From Isoalcanivorax pacificus W11-5 (lineage in GTDB: Bacteria > Pseudomonadota > Gammaproteobacteria > Pseudomonadales > Alcanivoracaceae), in contig NZ_CP004387.1 in NCBI RefSeq assembly GCF_000299335.2, forward strand, positions 1,426,001 through 1,490,000: a stretch of 64,000 bases of DNA. Direction: 5' to 3'. How positions within the stretch are numbered: position 1 is the first letter of the stretch; every line of letters begins with the position of its first letter. Positions 55,870 through 64,000 of the stretch are shown here, piece after piece. The position numbers were made by a program, and so were the translations under genes. The notes under the pieces are model-generated. The model searched no databases. It saw only the letters and a program-made list of their open reading frames with translations, and was not told where the DNA came from.

Positions 55870-56916
55870 ATGTCAGTGGAACTGGAAAACACCACCACAC
55901 ATCACACCATCCCGATCTATCAGGTCAACGAAATCCTGTTGGGTGCGCGCCAGCAGGGCGTGGATATTCGCGACATCCTGTTGCGCGCGGATATCTCGCC
56001 GGCGCTGCTGGAATCACCGTTGTCCCGGGTGTCGCAACGTCAGTATGCGCGGCTGATCCGCGCCATGCGCTTTCACATGCGTGATGAATTCTTTGGCCTG
56101 TGCAGCCAGCCGGTGCGCATCGGCGCCTTTTCGCACATGTGCAAGAACCTGGTGCAGTGCGGCAGCCTCGGTGAAGCAATCCGCGAGGGTTTCTCGTTCT
56201 ATCACATGATGATCGATGATTTTGTCGCGCGGCTGTCGGTACAGAAGGGCGTGGCACGGGTGCGTATCTGTCACCGTGGCCCGCCGGAAACGATGGGCAA
56301 CTATGCCGAGCGCGTGTTCATCTTTTTTGCCATGGGCATGGCCTCCTGGCTGGTGGCACGGCGGCTGCCGCTGCTGAACGTGTATTACCTGCCTTCAGAG
56401 CGCGACCGCGATGCCTATGTGAAAATGCTGTTCCAGGCGCCGGTCCTGTACGAAGAAGGCGTGCTGGGTTTTGATTTCGAAGCGCGCTGGCTGGAACTGC
56501 CGGTGGTGCAGAACGCGATGAGCGTGCGGGATTTTCTGCATCAGGCGCCGGCCAGCCTGCTGGTGAAATACCGTGACCAGACCAGCCTCACGGAACGGAT
56601 TCGCCGTTTGTTGCGCCGTCACCTGAGCGGCGAAATGCCGACGCTGGAAGAGGTCGGGTCGATCTTCGGCATCACCCCGCAAACCCTGCGCCGTCGCCTG
56701 CGCAACGAAGGGCAGACCTATCAATCGCTGAAAGACAGCCTGCGCTGTGATGCGGCGATTGAACTGTTGAGCCAGCCGGAACTTTCGCTGGTGGACATCG
56801 CCGCCATGGTGGGTTTTTCCGAACCCAGTACCTTCCACCGTGCCTTCAAGAAATGGACCGGGCTGCCGCCCGGCGAGTACCGCAGCCGCCGCCTGCGCGA
56901 AGAAGAATTTTTCTGA
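55870..56916 (+). CDS. AraC-family regulator with arabinose-binding-like N domain
   Basis: A 348-residue regulator. The N-terminal ligand-binding domain (about 20-210) resembles the Arabinose_bd group (NEILLGARQQGVDIRDILLRA, GLCSQPVRIGAFSHMCKNLV), and a C-terminal double HTH (about 245-340: LEEVGSIFGITPQTLRRRLR, LSLVDIAAMVGFSEPSTFHRAFKKWTG) follows. I chose ATG 55870; GTG 55840 and ATG 55843 are in frame upstream. It sits between the transporter and the thiolase operon and is the likely controller of the shared CGCCAATG-N15-GCCATTG motif. Confidence 0.88.
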   Translation: MSVELENTTTHHTIPIYQVNEILLGARQQGVDIRDILLRADISPALLESPLSRVSQRQYARLIRAMRFHMRDEFFGLCSQPVRIGAFSHMCKNLVQCGSLGEAIREGFSFYHMMIDDFVARLSVQKGVARVRICHRGPPETMGNYAERVFIFFAMGMASWLVARRLPLLNVYYLPSERDRDAYVKMLFQAPVLYEEGVLGFDFEARWLELPVVQNAMSVRDFLHQAPASLLVKYRDQTSLTERIRRLLRRHLSGEMPTLEEVGSIFGITPQTLRRRLRNEGQTYQSLKDSLRCDAAIELLSQPELSLVDIAAMVGFSEPSTFHRAFKKWTGLPPGEYRSRRLREEEFF

Positions 56917-56993
56917 CCACCACGCCGGCCGAACCGGGCCGGCGACCAAACCTCTCACCGCCTGCCGCCATGCGTTGTTCTTCTGGCAGCTTT

Positions 56994-57022
56994 CGCCAAT
57001 GCATTTGACCGAATGCGCCATT
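56994..57022 (+). promoter_or_regulatory. Bipartite motif CGCCAATG-N15-GCCATTG (site 2)
   Basis: CGCCAATG (56994-57001) and GCCATTG (57017-57023, core ending at 57022-57023) with 15 intervening bases lie about 130 bases before the thiolase start. GCCATTGTTG is identical to bases 53448-53457. The repeat distance of about two helical turns suits an AraC-type dimer. Confidence 0.6.
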
Positions 57023-57148
57023 GTTGACGATAGCCCCCGGCGCCACTCTATACCCATGATCGAACAATAACGGACCTGACAAGACAGCTTCCGGTTTCTG
57101 ATCCGGTTCAGGTCAGCACAGTGCCGCACAGGTACGGAGGAGAGTCCC

Positions 57149-58339
57149 TTGAGTCGTAAAGTCTACGTTGCCGGTGTCGGCATGATCCCGTTCACCAAGC
57201 CCGGTGCCAGCGATCCTTATCACATCATGGGTGAGCAGGCGGCGCGCATTGCCCTGAAAGACGCCGGCCTGGATTACGACAAGGTGCAACAGGCCTATGT
57301 CGGTTACGTCTACGGTGATTCCACCAGCGGCCAGGCCGCCGTGTACGGTGCGGGCCTGACCGGCATCCCGGTTTTCAACCTGAACAACAACTGCTCGTCC
57401 GGTTCGTCTGCGTTGTTCCTGGCCCGCCAGGCAGTGGAAAGCGGTCAGGTCGAATGCGCGCTGGCACTGGGCTTCGAGCAGATGAATCCGGGCGCGCTGA
57501 AAGGCGCCTATGATGATCGTCCGTCGCCAGTGGCGCGGTTCCAGGAGGCGATGACTCAATTGCAGGGCTACGACAGCCAGGCACCGCGTGCCGCGCAGTT
57601 TTTTGGTGGCGCAGGCCGCGAACACATGAAGCGTTTCGGCACCAAGGCGGAAACCTTTGGCCGCATTTCTGTTAAGGCGCGCCAGCATGCTGCCAACAAC
57701 CCTTACGCTGTTTTCCGCCAGCAGCTTTCGCTGGAAGAAATCATGAGCGCGCCGATGATCTTTGATCCGCTGACGCGCTTCCAGTGCTGCCCGCCAACCT
57801 GCGGCGCGGCTGCCGCCATTGTCTGCTCAGAAGCGTTCGCCAAGCGCCATGGTCTGAACATGGACGTAGTGATTGCAGCGCAGTCGATGACCACGGATTT
57901 TGAATCGACGTTCAACAGCGACGATATGCGTCGCGTGGTCGGCTATGACATGACGGCCGCTGCCGCCAAAGAAGTGTACGAGAAAGCCGGCGTTGGCCCG
58001 GAAGAGGTGAAAGTCGTCGAGCTGCACGACTGCTTTACCGCCAACGAACTGATCACCTACGAAGGCCTGGGCCTGACCCCGGAGGGCACCGCCGAGAAAT
58101 TCATTCTCGACGGCGACAATACCTACGGTGGTCGCGTGGTCACCAACCCGTCCGGCGGCCTGTTGTCGAAAGGGCACCCGCTGGGCGCCACGGGCCTGGC
58201 GCAATGTACCGAGCTGGTCTGGCAACTGCGTGGCACCGCTGACAAACGCCAGGTGGAAGGCGCCCGCGTGGCGCTGCAACACAACCTGGGTCTCGGCGGC
58301 GCCTGCGTGGTGACGCTGTATCAGTCCAGCAAAGGCTGA
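57149..58339 (+). CDS. Thiolase / SCP-X-type acetyl-CoA C-acyltransferase
   Basis: A 396-residue thiolase-fold protein (often named lipid-transfer protein or acetyl-CoA acetyltransferase). The nucleophilic cysteine is in NNNCSSGSSALFLARQAV near residue 88. VELHDCFTANELI and NPSGGLLSKGHPLGATG (histidine near residue 345) complete the thiolase centre. It cleaves 3-ketoacyl-CoA with CoA. The start is TTG 57149 with GGAGGA 7-8 bases upstream, and no better ATG exists. It opens the plus-strand operon. Confidence 0.9.
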   Translation: MSRKVYVAGVGMIPFTKPGASDPYHIMGEQAARIALKDAGLDYDKVQQAYVGYVYGDSTSGQAAVYGAGLTGIPVFNLNNNCSSGSSALFLARQAVESGQVECALALGFEQMNPGALKGAYDDRPSPVARFQEAMTQLQGYDSQAPRAAQFFGGAGREHMKRFGTKAETFGRISVKARQHAANNPYAVFRQQLSLEEIMSAPMIFDPLTRFQCCPPTCGAAAAIVCSEAFAKRHGLNMDVVIAAQSMTTDFESTFNSDDMRRVVGYDMTAAAAKEVYEKAGVGPEEVKVVELHDCFTANELITYEGLGLTPEGTAEKFILDGDNTYGGRVVTNPSGGLLSKGHPLGATGLAQCTELVWQLRGTADKRQVEGARVALQHNLGLGGACVVTLYQSSKG

Positions 58340-58352
58340 GCAGGAGACGAGC

Positions 58353-58796
58353 GTGATAGATACCTCTTTCATTGGCGCGGCACTGCCCGCCTTCAGTGCC
58401 GATGTGGAAGCCGGCCGGCTGCGTTTCTTCGCCAAGGCGATTGGCCAGGCCGATCCGGTCTATCTGGATGAACAGGCGGCCCGTGCCGCCGGCTTCGACG
58501 GCATCCCGGTGCCGCCGACGTTCCTGTTCTGCCTGGAAATGGAATCACCGAACCCGGCTGCGCTGCGGGAAATGCTCAATATCGACATCGGCCGTGTCCT
58601 GCATGGCGAACAGCAGTTCGTCTATCACGCGCCGGCCTACGTCGGCGACCGGCTGACATTTACCCCGACAGTGGCGGATATCTACGCCAAGAAGGGCGGG
58701 GCGCTGGAATTCGTGGTGCGTGATACGCGCGTCACCAACCGGCGCGATGAACTGGTGGCGGAGCTGCGCTGCGTCACGGTGGTACGCAACGGCTGA
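58353..58796 (+). CDS. MaoC-like hot-dog subunit (N-terminal type)
   Basis: A 147-residue hot-dog protein (IGAALPAFSADVEAGRLRFFAKAIGQADPVYLDEQAARAAG then PVPPTFLFCLEME). It lacks the D-x4-H catalytic motif of hydratases and resembles the HadA/HadC-like non-catalytic partner that pairs with a catalytic MaoC subunit such as the next gene. The start is GTG 58353, with AGGAG upstream. Substrate unknown. Confidence 0.85.
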   Translation: MIDTSFIGAALPAFSADVEAGRLRFFAKAIGQADPVYLDEQAARAAGFDGIPVPPTFLFCLEMESPNPAALREMLNIDIGRVLHGEQQFVYHAPAYVGDRLTFTPTVADIYAKKGGALEFVVRDTRVTNRRDELVAELRCVTVVRNG

Positions 58797-58813
58797 GGCG
58801 GCGGAGAAGCGAC

Positions 58814-59236
58814 ATGACAGCAATCAACTACGACAGCCTGAACGTCGGCGATGCACTGCCGGTGCTGGCCACCCGGCCGATCAGCCGGCTCGACCTGGCG
58901 CTGTACTGCGGCGCCTCCGGCGACCACAACCCGATCCATGTGGATATCGACTTTGCCAAAGGCGCCGGCATGCCCGATGTGTTTGCCCACGGCATGCTGT
59001 CGATGGCCTTTCTGGGCCGTTTGCTCACCGACTGGGTGCCACAGCATCAGTTGCGCGAATACAGCGTGCGCTTTGTCGCCATCACCCATGTGGGTGATGC
59101 AATTACCTGCACGGGCGAAGTGGTGGAGAAATTCGAACACAACGGCGAGCGCCGCCTGAAGCTGGTGCTGGCCACGAAGAACCAGAACGACGAAATCAAG
59201 CTGAAGGGTGAAGCCGTGATCGGCTTTCCGGGCTGA
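58814..59236 (+). CDS. MaoC-like enoyl-CoA hydratase (catalytic subunit)
   Basis: A 140-residue hot-dog hydratase with the catalytic GASGDHNPIHVDIDFA motif (aspartate and histidine near residues 37 and 42) and MPDVFAHGMLSM. It probably forms a heterodimer with the preceding subunit and hydrates a trans-enoyl-CoA to the (R)-3-hydroxy form, in the style of HadAB or PhaJ. The gap to the upstream stop is 17 bases. Confidence 0.9.
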   Translation: MTAINYDSLNVGDALPVLATRPISRLDLALYCGASGDHNPIHVDIDFAKGAGMPDVFAHGMLSMAFLGRLLTDWVPQHQLREYSVRFVAITHVGDAITCTGEVVEKFEHNGERRLKLVLATKNQNDEIKLKGEAVIGFPG

Positions 59237-59251
59237 CGGGAGAGAAATTCA

Positions 59252-60073
59252 ATGAGCAAGTTGCAAGGTAAAGTGGCGATCGTATCCGGTTCCGGCCGTG
59301 GCATTGGCCGCGAGATCGCACTGAAGCTGGCCAGCGAAGGCGCGGCCGTGGTGGTGAACGACCTGGACGCCGCCCCGGCGGAAGAGACCGTGGCGGATAT
59401 CATCCGCGCCGGCGGCAAGGCTGTTGCCTGTGTCGGCAGTGTCACGGACGCCGATTTCGCCGACCGTTTCGTCAATACGGCCGTGAACGAGCTCGGTGGC
59501 CTGGACATCATCGTCAACAATGCCGGTTTTACCTGGGACAACGTGATCCAGAAAATGACCGACGAACAGTGGCAGGCGATCATCGATGTGCACCTGACTG
59601 CACCGTTTCGCATTCTGCGTGCCGCCTCTGGTTACATCCGCGAGCAGGCCAAGAAAGAAGCCGGGGAAGGCCGCGAAGTGTTCCGTAAAGTGGTGAACAT
59701 TTCCTCGATTTCCGGGCTGATGGGCAATGCCGGCCAGAGCAACTATTCCGCCGCCAAGGCCGGCATCGTCGGCCTGACCAGGACGCTGGCGAAAGAGTGG
59801 GGCCGCTACAAAGTGAACGTGAACAGCGTGGCCTACGCGCTGATCAGCACCCGCCTGACCCAGGCGACGGAAGAAGAAAAGACCGTGGATATTGAAGGCC
59901 GGCAGATCCGCGTTGGCGTCAAGGCCGCCAACCTGAAGGCCGCCGAAGCCTCGATCCCGCTGGGCCGGGCCGGCACGCCGGAAGAAGCCGCCGGCGCCGT
60001 ATACCTGTTCTGCATTCCTGAATCCAACTATGTGAGCGGCCAGTCACTGATCTGTGGCGGCGGCCGTCCCTGA
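59252..60073 (+). CDS. SDR-family 3-hydroxyacyl-CoA dehydrogenase-like protein
   Basis: A 273-residue short-chain dehydrogenase. The cofactor motif VSGSGRGIGRE (residues 11-21), NNAGFTWD and the S-Y-K triad (NISSISG, then SNYSAAKAGIVGL) are intact. A C-terminal extension before the last strand (TVDIEGRQIRVGVKAANLK) is unusual for FabG-like enzymes. It may oxidise the (R)-hydroxyacyl-CoA made by the preceding MaoC pair. GGGAGAG precedes the ATG. Confidence 0.88.
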   Translation: MSKLQGKVAIVSGSGRGIGREIALKLASEGAAVVVNDLDAAPAEETVADIIRAGGKAVACVGSVTDADFADRFVNTAVNELGGLDIIVNNAGFTWDNVIQKMTDEQWQAIIDVHLTAPFRILRAASGYIREQAKKEAGEGREVFRKVVNISSISGLMGNAGQSNYSAAKAGIVGLTRTLAKEWGRYKVNVNSVAYALISTRLTQATEEEKTVDIEGRQIRVGVKAANLKAAEASIPLGRAGTPEEAAGAVYLFCIPESNYVSGQSLICGGGRP

Positions 60074-60081
60074 GGCGCGAG

Positions 60082-61242
60082 ATGAGCGATATCAAGCACG
60101 CCTGGATGGACGAAGACCTGCTGATTTTCCGGGATGCCACCCGCAAGGTCTTCGAAAATGAATTTGCGCCCCTTGAGGAGCGCTGGGTCAGTCAGAAACG
60201 GACTGACCGCGAAGTCTGGAACATGCTCGGGCAGTACGGGCTGCTGTGCGCCAGTATTCCACAAGAATACGGTGGCGCCGGCGGCACGTTCGCTCACGAG
60301 GTGGTGATCTGCACCGAGCAGTCCAGAGCCCTGGTCAGCAGCTTCAGCCTGAATGTGCACAGCGCCATTGTGGCGCACTACATTCTCAACCACGGCACCG
60401 AGGCGCAGAGGCAGCAGTGGCTGCCGAAGATGGCCTCCGGCGAGATGGTGGCGGCGATCGCCATGAGCGAGCCGGGCACCGGGTCGGACCTGCAAGCGGT
60501 CCGTACCACCGCCCGCCGCGACGGCGATGAATATGTGATCAACGGCTCCAAGACCTTTATCACCAACGGCTACCATGCCGACCTGGTGTGCGTGGTGGCG
60601 AAGACCGATACCCAGGCGCCGGGCGCCCGGGGTATCTCGCTGGTGATGGTGGAAACGAAGGACCTGCCGGGTTTCCGCCGTGGCAAGTTGCTGGAGAAGA
60701 TCGGCCAGCGCGGCCAGGATACTGCCGAGCTGTTCTTTGATGACGTGCGGGTGCCGGTGAGCAACCTGCTTGGCGACGAGGAAGGCAAGGGCTTTCCGCA
60801 GCTGATGAAAGAGCTGCCGCGCGAGCGCCTGCTGATCGCCGTCGGTGCGGTGGCCGTGATGGAGCGTGCCGTCGCAGAGACGGTGGCCTATGTGCAGGCG
60901 CGCAAGGTGTTCGGCAAACGTCTGATGGACATGCAGAATACCCGCTTCACACTGGCCGAGTGCAAGACCCGCGCCACGGCGGCCCGGGTGTTTGTTGACG
61001 ACTGCATCGGCAAGGCCCTGCGTGGCGAGCTGGATGTGGCCACGGCGGCGATGGCCAAGTGGTGGGTCACCGAGACCAACTGCCAGGTGATCGACGAATG
61101 CCTGCAACTGCACGGGGGCTACGGCTACATGCTGGAATACCCGATTGCCCGGATGTACACCGATGCCCGCGTCGGCCGCATCTACGGGGGGTCCAATGAA
61201 ATCATGAAAGAGCTTGTGGCCCGTTCGCTGGACCAGGCCTGA
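60082..61242 (+). CDS. Acyl-CoA dehydrogenase
   Basis: A 386-residue flavoenzyme of the acyl-CoA dehydrogenase family (AMSEPGTGSDLQAVRTTA, GSKTFITNGYHADLV, LQLHGGYGYMLEYPIARMYTDARVGRIYGGSNEIMKEL). The glutamate in GGSNEIM lies in the usual catalytic base region of medium/long-chain types. It starts the oxidation round in the plus-strand operon. The gap to the SDR stop is 8 bases. It is distinct from the acyl-CoA dehydrogenase in the hydratase operon. Confidence 0.92.
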   Translation: MSDIKHAWMDEDLLIFRDATRKVFENEFAPLEERWVSQKRTDREVWNMLGQYGLLCASIPQEYGGAGGTFAHEVVICTEQSRALVSSFSLNVHSAIVAHYILNHGTEAQRQQWLPKMASGEMVAAIAMSEPGTGSDLQAVRTTARRDGDEYVINGSKTFITNGYHADLVCVVAKTDTQAPGARGISLVMVETKDLPGFRRGKLLEKIGQRGQDTAELFFDDVRVPVSNLLGDEEGKGFPQLMKELPRERLLIAVGAVAVMERAVAETVAYVQARKVFGKRLMDMQNTRFTLAECKTRATAARVFVDDCIGKALRGELDVATAAMAKWWVTETNCQVIDECLQLHGGYGYMLEYPIARMYTDARVGRIYGGSNEIMKELVARSLDQA

Positions 61243-61258
61243 CCGCGTGACAACACAG

Positions 61259-61282
61259 CGCCGGCGGCATCTGCCGCCGGCG
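61259..61282 (+). promoter_or_regulatory. Intercistronic GC hairpin
   Basis: CGCCGGCGGCA (61259-61269) and TGCCGCCGGCG (61272-61282) are perfect 11-bp arms. It lies between the acyl-CoA dehydrogenase stop and the ligase start in one operon. Without a T run, it may set mRNA processing or differential expression rather than full termination. Confidence 0.45.
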
Positions 61283-61308
61283 GATAAGTAGAAGAAGCAG
61301 GAGTGGAT

Positions 61309-62988
61309 ATGGGCAACGCACACTACCGTTTCTGGCCGAAAGGGCAGCCGAAGACGCTGCAGGTGCCGGCGACGACACTGTGTCGTAACCTCGAGGACGC
61401 CGCGGCGCGTTACCCGGCACGGCCGGCGGTCATCTATTACGACGGTGTCCTGACCTATGGTCGCTTTGAACAGGAAGTCGGTTATCTGGCCGGCTACCTG
61501 CAACAGCATTGCGGTGTCGCCCGGGGCGACCGCGTGGTGCTGTTCAGCCAGAACTGCCCGCAATTTTTCATTGCCTACTATGCTGTGCTGAAACTGGGCG
61601 CGGCGGTGGTGCCGGTGAATGCCATGAGCACGGCACCGGAGCTGCGCTACTTTGTAGAAGACAGCGGCGCCCGCGTGGCGCTGCTGGGCCAGGAAATGTA
61701 CGAGCGCGCCCGCCCGCTGGTGGACGAGGGGCTGCTGGGGCAACTGATCATCCACACCTATTCCGATTACATCGGCGACGACTGTGAATTTGCCATTCCT
61801 GACTGGGTGATGATGCCGCGTCGCGACATCAACGACCCGGTGGTGACGCACTGGCAGGACATGCTGGCCGCACGTTGCCCGGCATCGCCGGCGCCGTTTG
61901 GTGCAGAGCAGATGAGCATCCTGCCGTACACCTCCGGCACCACCGGCCAGCCAAAAGGCTGTGTCCACAATCACCGCACCCTGATGGCAGCCATCTACGG
62001 CTCGGCCATCTGGCGCGGGCTGCACGCGGAAACCGTGTTCCTGTCCGTGGCGCCACTGTTCCATCTGCTCGGGATGCAGAACGGCATGAACCTGCCGATC
62101 CTGCTCGGCGCCACCGTGGTCATGCTGCCGCGCTGGGATGAAGCCGCAGCGGCGCGGCTGATCGAGAAATACCGGGTCAGTTTCTGGTCGGCGACGCCGG
62201 CCATGCTGGTGGATTTCTTCTCCAATCCGGCGCAGGAAGGCTACGACCTGTCCAGCCTGGCGCTGCTGGCAGGCGGCGGCGCCGCGATGCCGGAAGCGAT
62301 CTCGCTGATGCTGCGTGACAAATACGGCATTTACTTCAATGAAGCCTACGGCCTGACCGAGACGGCGGCATTCCTGCACGGCAACCCGGTGCATCGGGGC
62401 AAGCCGCAGTGCCTGGGTGTGCCCGCCTTCGGTGTGGATTCCCGGGTGGTGGACCCGGACACCCTGGAAGAACTGCCCGACGGTGAAGTGGGCGAACTGA
62501 TCACCAGTGGCGACCAGGTGATGGTCGGCTACTGGAACAACGAGCAGGCCAACCGTGAAGCGTTTATCGAACGCGACGGCAGGCGTTTCTTCCGCACCGG
62601 GGACCTCGCCTCGGTGGACGAGGACGGCTATTTCTTCATGCGTGATCGCCTCAAGCGGATGATCAGCGTGTCCGGCTACAAGGTCTGGCCGGCGGAAGTG
62701 GAAAACGCCATGTACGACAACCCCGACATCCAGGAAGCCTGCATCGTCAGTGTGCCGGACCGGCGCAGCGGCGAAGCGGTGAAAGCCATCGTGGTGCTCA
62801 AGCCCGGCCGGCGCGGCAGCGTCACCGAGCAGGACATCATCGGCTGGGCGCGGGAACGGATGGCCGTGTACAAGGCGCCGCGTCAGGTGGAGTTCCGCAG
62901 CAGTCTGCCGCGCTCCGCCACCGGCAAGATTCTCTGGCGCGAGCTGCAGGAAGAACAGGCCCGCGCCGACCACAAGACCGGCAGTTGA
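61309..62988 (+). CDS. AMP-forming acyl-CoA synthetase (second)
   Basis: A 559-residue ANL ligase (YTSGTTGQPKGCVHNH near residue 207; YGLTETAA near 345; TGDLASVDEDGYF near 430; SATGKILWREL at the C-terminus). It makes an acyl-CoA for the beta-oxidation-like steps of this operon. ATG 61309 has CAGGAG 5 bases upstream; the in-frame GTG 61303 overlaps the ribosome site and is unlikely. An open reading frame of nearly 3 kb on the opposite strand spans this gene and its neighbour but is a compositional shadow. Confidence 0.92.
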   Translation: MGNAHYRFWPKGQPKTLQVPATTLCRNLEDAAARYPARPAVIYYDGVLTYGRFEQEVGYLAGYLQQHCGVARGDRVVLFSQNCPQFFIAYYAVLKLGAAVVPVNAMSTAPELRYFVEDSGARVALLGQEMYERARPLVDEGLLGQLIIHTYSDYIGDDCEFAIPDWVMMPRRDINDPVVTHWQDMLAARCPASPAPFGAEQMSILPYTSGTTGQPKGCVHNHRTLMAAIYGSAIWRGLHAETVFLSVAPLFHLLGMQNGMNLPILLGATVVMLPRWDEAAAARLIEKYRVSFWSATPAMLVDFFSNPAQEGYDLSSLALLAGGGAAMPEAISLMLRDKYGIYFNEAYGLTETAAFLHGNPVHRGKPQCLGVPAFGVDSRVVDPDTLEELPDGEVGELITSGDQVMVGYWNNEQANREAFIERDGRRFFRTGDLASVDEDGYFFMRDRLKRMISVSGYKVWPAEVENAMYDNPDIQEACIVSVPDRRSGEAVKAIVVLKPGRRGSVTEQDIIGWARERMAVYKAPRQVEFRSSLPRSATGKILWRELQEEQARADHKTGS

Positions 62989-63029
62989 ACACTGCCTCGC
63001 TACATAAAAACAAATCGGGAGTACCTGTC

Positions 63030-64000
63030 ATGATCTTGAGATCCCTGAACAGATTTTTCGCCGGCCTGATGGCCGTCACCCTGCTGGGCCTTTCCGGCCA
63101 GACCCTGGCCGAATACCCGGAGCGCACCATCCGCATCGTCGTGCCGTACCCGGCCGGTGGCGCCACCGACACGCTGGCGCGGCAGATTGCCCAGGGGCTG
63201 TCGGATGCCTGGGGTGAGTCCGTGATCGTCGATAACCGGCCGGGTGCCAGCGGTATCACCGGCGCCAATATCGTGGCCCGTGGGCGCAAGGACGGCTACA
63301 CGCTGCTGATGGGCATCACCGCCATGACGCAGTTGCCAGCGCTGTATGCCACGTTGCCGTTCGATGTGGACGATGACTTTGAACCGCTGAACGAAGTGGC
63401 CCGTTCCCAGAACCTGCTGGTGGTGCCGAAATCGATGAACGTGACCACGTTCGAGGAATTCGTTGCGCGCGTGAAGGCCGAGCCGGGTCAGCACAGTTAC
63501 GGCTCCTACGGCAACGGCACCTCGGCCCATATCCACGGCGAACTGCTCAAGCAGCAGACCGGCCTTGACCTGGTGCATGTGCCGTACCGTGGCTCTGCAC
63601 CGCTGATGACTGATGTGCTGGGCGAGCGCCTGAGCCTGGGCATCGTCGATGCCGGTTCGATTCGTCCGCACATGGACTCCGACCGTTTCAATGTCATTGC
63701 TGTCAGCGGTGTGGAACGTTCCGACCTGGTGCCCGAGGTGCCGACTCTGAAAGAACTGGGCCTGACCGGTTTCGAGCCGTATGGCTGGTTCGGCATGTTC
63801 GCACCGAGCGGTGTGCCGGATGACATTCTCGACACACTGTCTGCGGAGATTGCGCGCATCATCGCCACCGAGGAAATGGCTGACGTGATCCGTGGCTTTG
63901 GTCTGCGTCCGGTGGGCAGCGACCGCGATGGCTTCGCCGACACTGTCGACAGCGACCTCAAGGTCTGGACCAGCGTGATTCGCCAGACCGGCATCAAAAT
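63030..64000 (+). CDS. TctC/Bug-type periplasmic binding protein (partial, cut by window end)
   Basis: The frame from ATG 63030 runs to the end of the window without a stop (323 codons seen, close to the usual 320-330). A signal peptide (LMAVTLLGLSGQTLAEYPERT) leads into the Bug fold (IRIVVPYPAGGATDTLARQIA, VDNRPGASGITGANIVAR, LVHVPYRGSAPLM). It binds a carboxylate for a tripartite tricarboxylate transporter, presumably the TctBA encoded 7 kb upstream. CGGGAG precedes the start. Only the last few residues should be missing. Confidence 0.92.
   Translation, partial: MILRSLNRFFAGLMAVTLLGLSGQTLAEYPERTIRIVVPYPAGGATDTLARQIAQGLSDAWGESVIVDNRPGASGITGANIVARGRKDGYTLLMGITAMTQLPALYATLPFDVDDDFEPLNEVARSQNLLVVPKSMNVTTFEEFVARVKAEPGQHSYGSYGNGTSAHIHGELLKQQTGLDLVHVPYRGSAPLMTDVLGERLSLGIVDAGSIRPHMDSDRFNVIAVSGVERSDLVPEVPTLKELGLTGFEPYGWFGMFAPSGVPDDILDTLSAEIARIIATEEMADVIRGFGLRPVGSDRDGFADTVDSDLKVWTSVIRQTGIK

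Noticed and set aside
60028-62973. Open reading frame of about 980 codons on the minus strand
   Set aside because: It lies opposite the acyl-CoA dehydrogenase and ligase genes, whose motifs are intact. Its protein is rich in H, R, G and Q without family resemblance, as expected from a GC-rich shadow frame.

Overview
The window is GC-rich and densely coded and comes from a gammaproteobacterial chromosome. The gene orders dapA-bamC-MBL hydrolase-purC and smc-zipA-ligA, together with bepA, gcvR-bcp, cysZ and an NF038104-type lipoprotein, are what one expects in Pseudomonas, Alcanivorax and their relatives. A marine, lipid-using Alcanivorax-like bacterium is my best guess; this is inference from gene content, not a database match. 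I see no CRISPR array, prophage or rRNA.

Left half (1-38 kb), mostly core genome. A lipid-modification operon (FAD oxidoreductase, DUF1365, CFA synthase-like) is followed by nadA and rhlE, which converge on a shared terminator, then bepA, tusA, a PerM-type permease, bcp and gcvR. Next come dapA-bamC-MBL-purC, a small lipoprotein, a serA-type dehydrogenase and a short secreted barrel-like protein. A 500-base AT-rich gap with DnaA-box-like words precedes a GntR regulator. A MerR regulator diverges from a DUF2938 membrane protein through a classic 19-bp-spacer MerR promoter. An Rpn-type nuclease gene is then split by a 262-bp palindromic, MITE-like element. cysZ, smc, zipA, ligA and a transglycosylase-like lipoprotein follow. 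A solitary DUF4351-type ORF, metE/metR, a lipase, a sensor kinase/response regulator pair, a small AraC-type protein and a GST complete this half. tRNA-Glu and tRNA-Gly sit at 38.0-38.2 kb.

Right half (38-64 kb), accessory and catabolic. A 915-residue heme peroxidase of the alpha-dioxygenase type, with an extra C-terminal domain that looks catalase-like, lies downstream of a MalT/LuxR-type ATPase regulator. A long minus-strand operon (52.0 to 44.1 kb) encodes a MaoC hydratase, acyl-CoA dehydrogenase, MmgE/PrpD protein, CaiB/BaiF CoA-transferase, CitE-like lyase, acyl-CoA ligase and thioesterase. The first five genes match, in type and order, the itaconate-degradation cluster (ich, acyl-CoA dehydrogenase, PrpD, ict, ccl) of Pseudomonas aeruginosa. 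A second CaiB/BaiF gene, a tripartite tricarboxylate transporter (tctB, tctA), an AraC-type regulator and a plus-strand beta-oxidation-like operon (thiolase, two MaoC subunits, SDR, acyl-CoA dehydrogenase, acyl-CoA ligase, TctC binding protein cut off by the window end) surround it.

The catabolic genes fit a scheme in which a carboxylate is captured by TctC/TctBA, activated by CoA transfer or ATP-dependent ligation, oxidised and hydrated, then cleaved to central metabolites. Two of its promoters share a bipartite motif, CGCCAATG-N15-GCCATTG, a candidate operator for the embedded AraC-type regulator. The hydratase promoter instead carries paired GTATAC palindromes typical of GntR-type operators.
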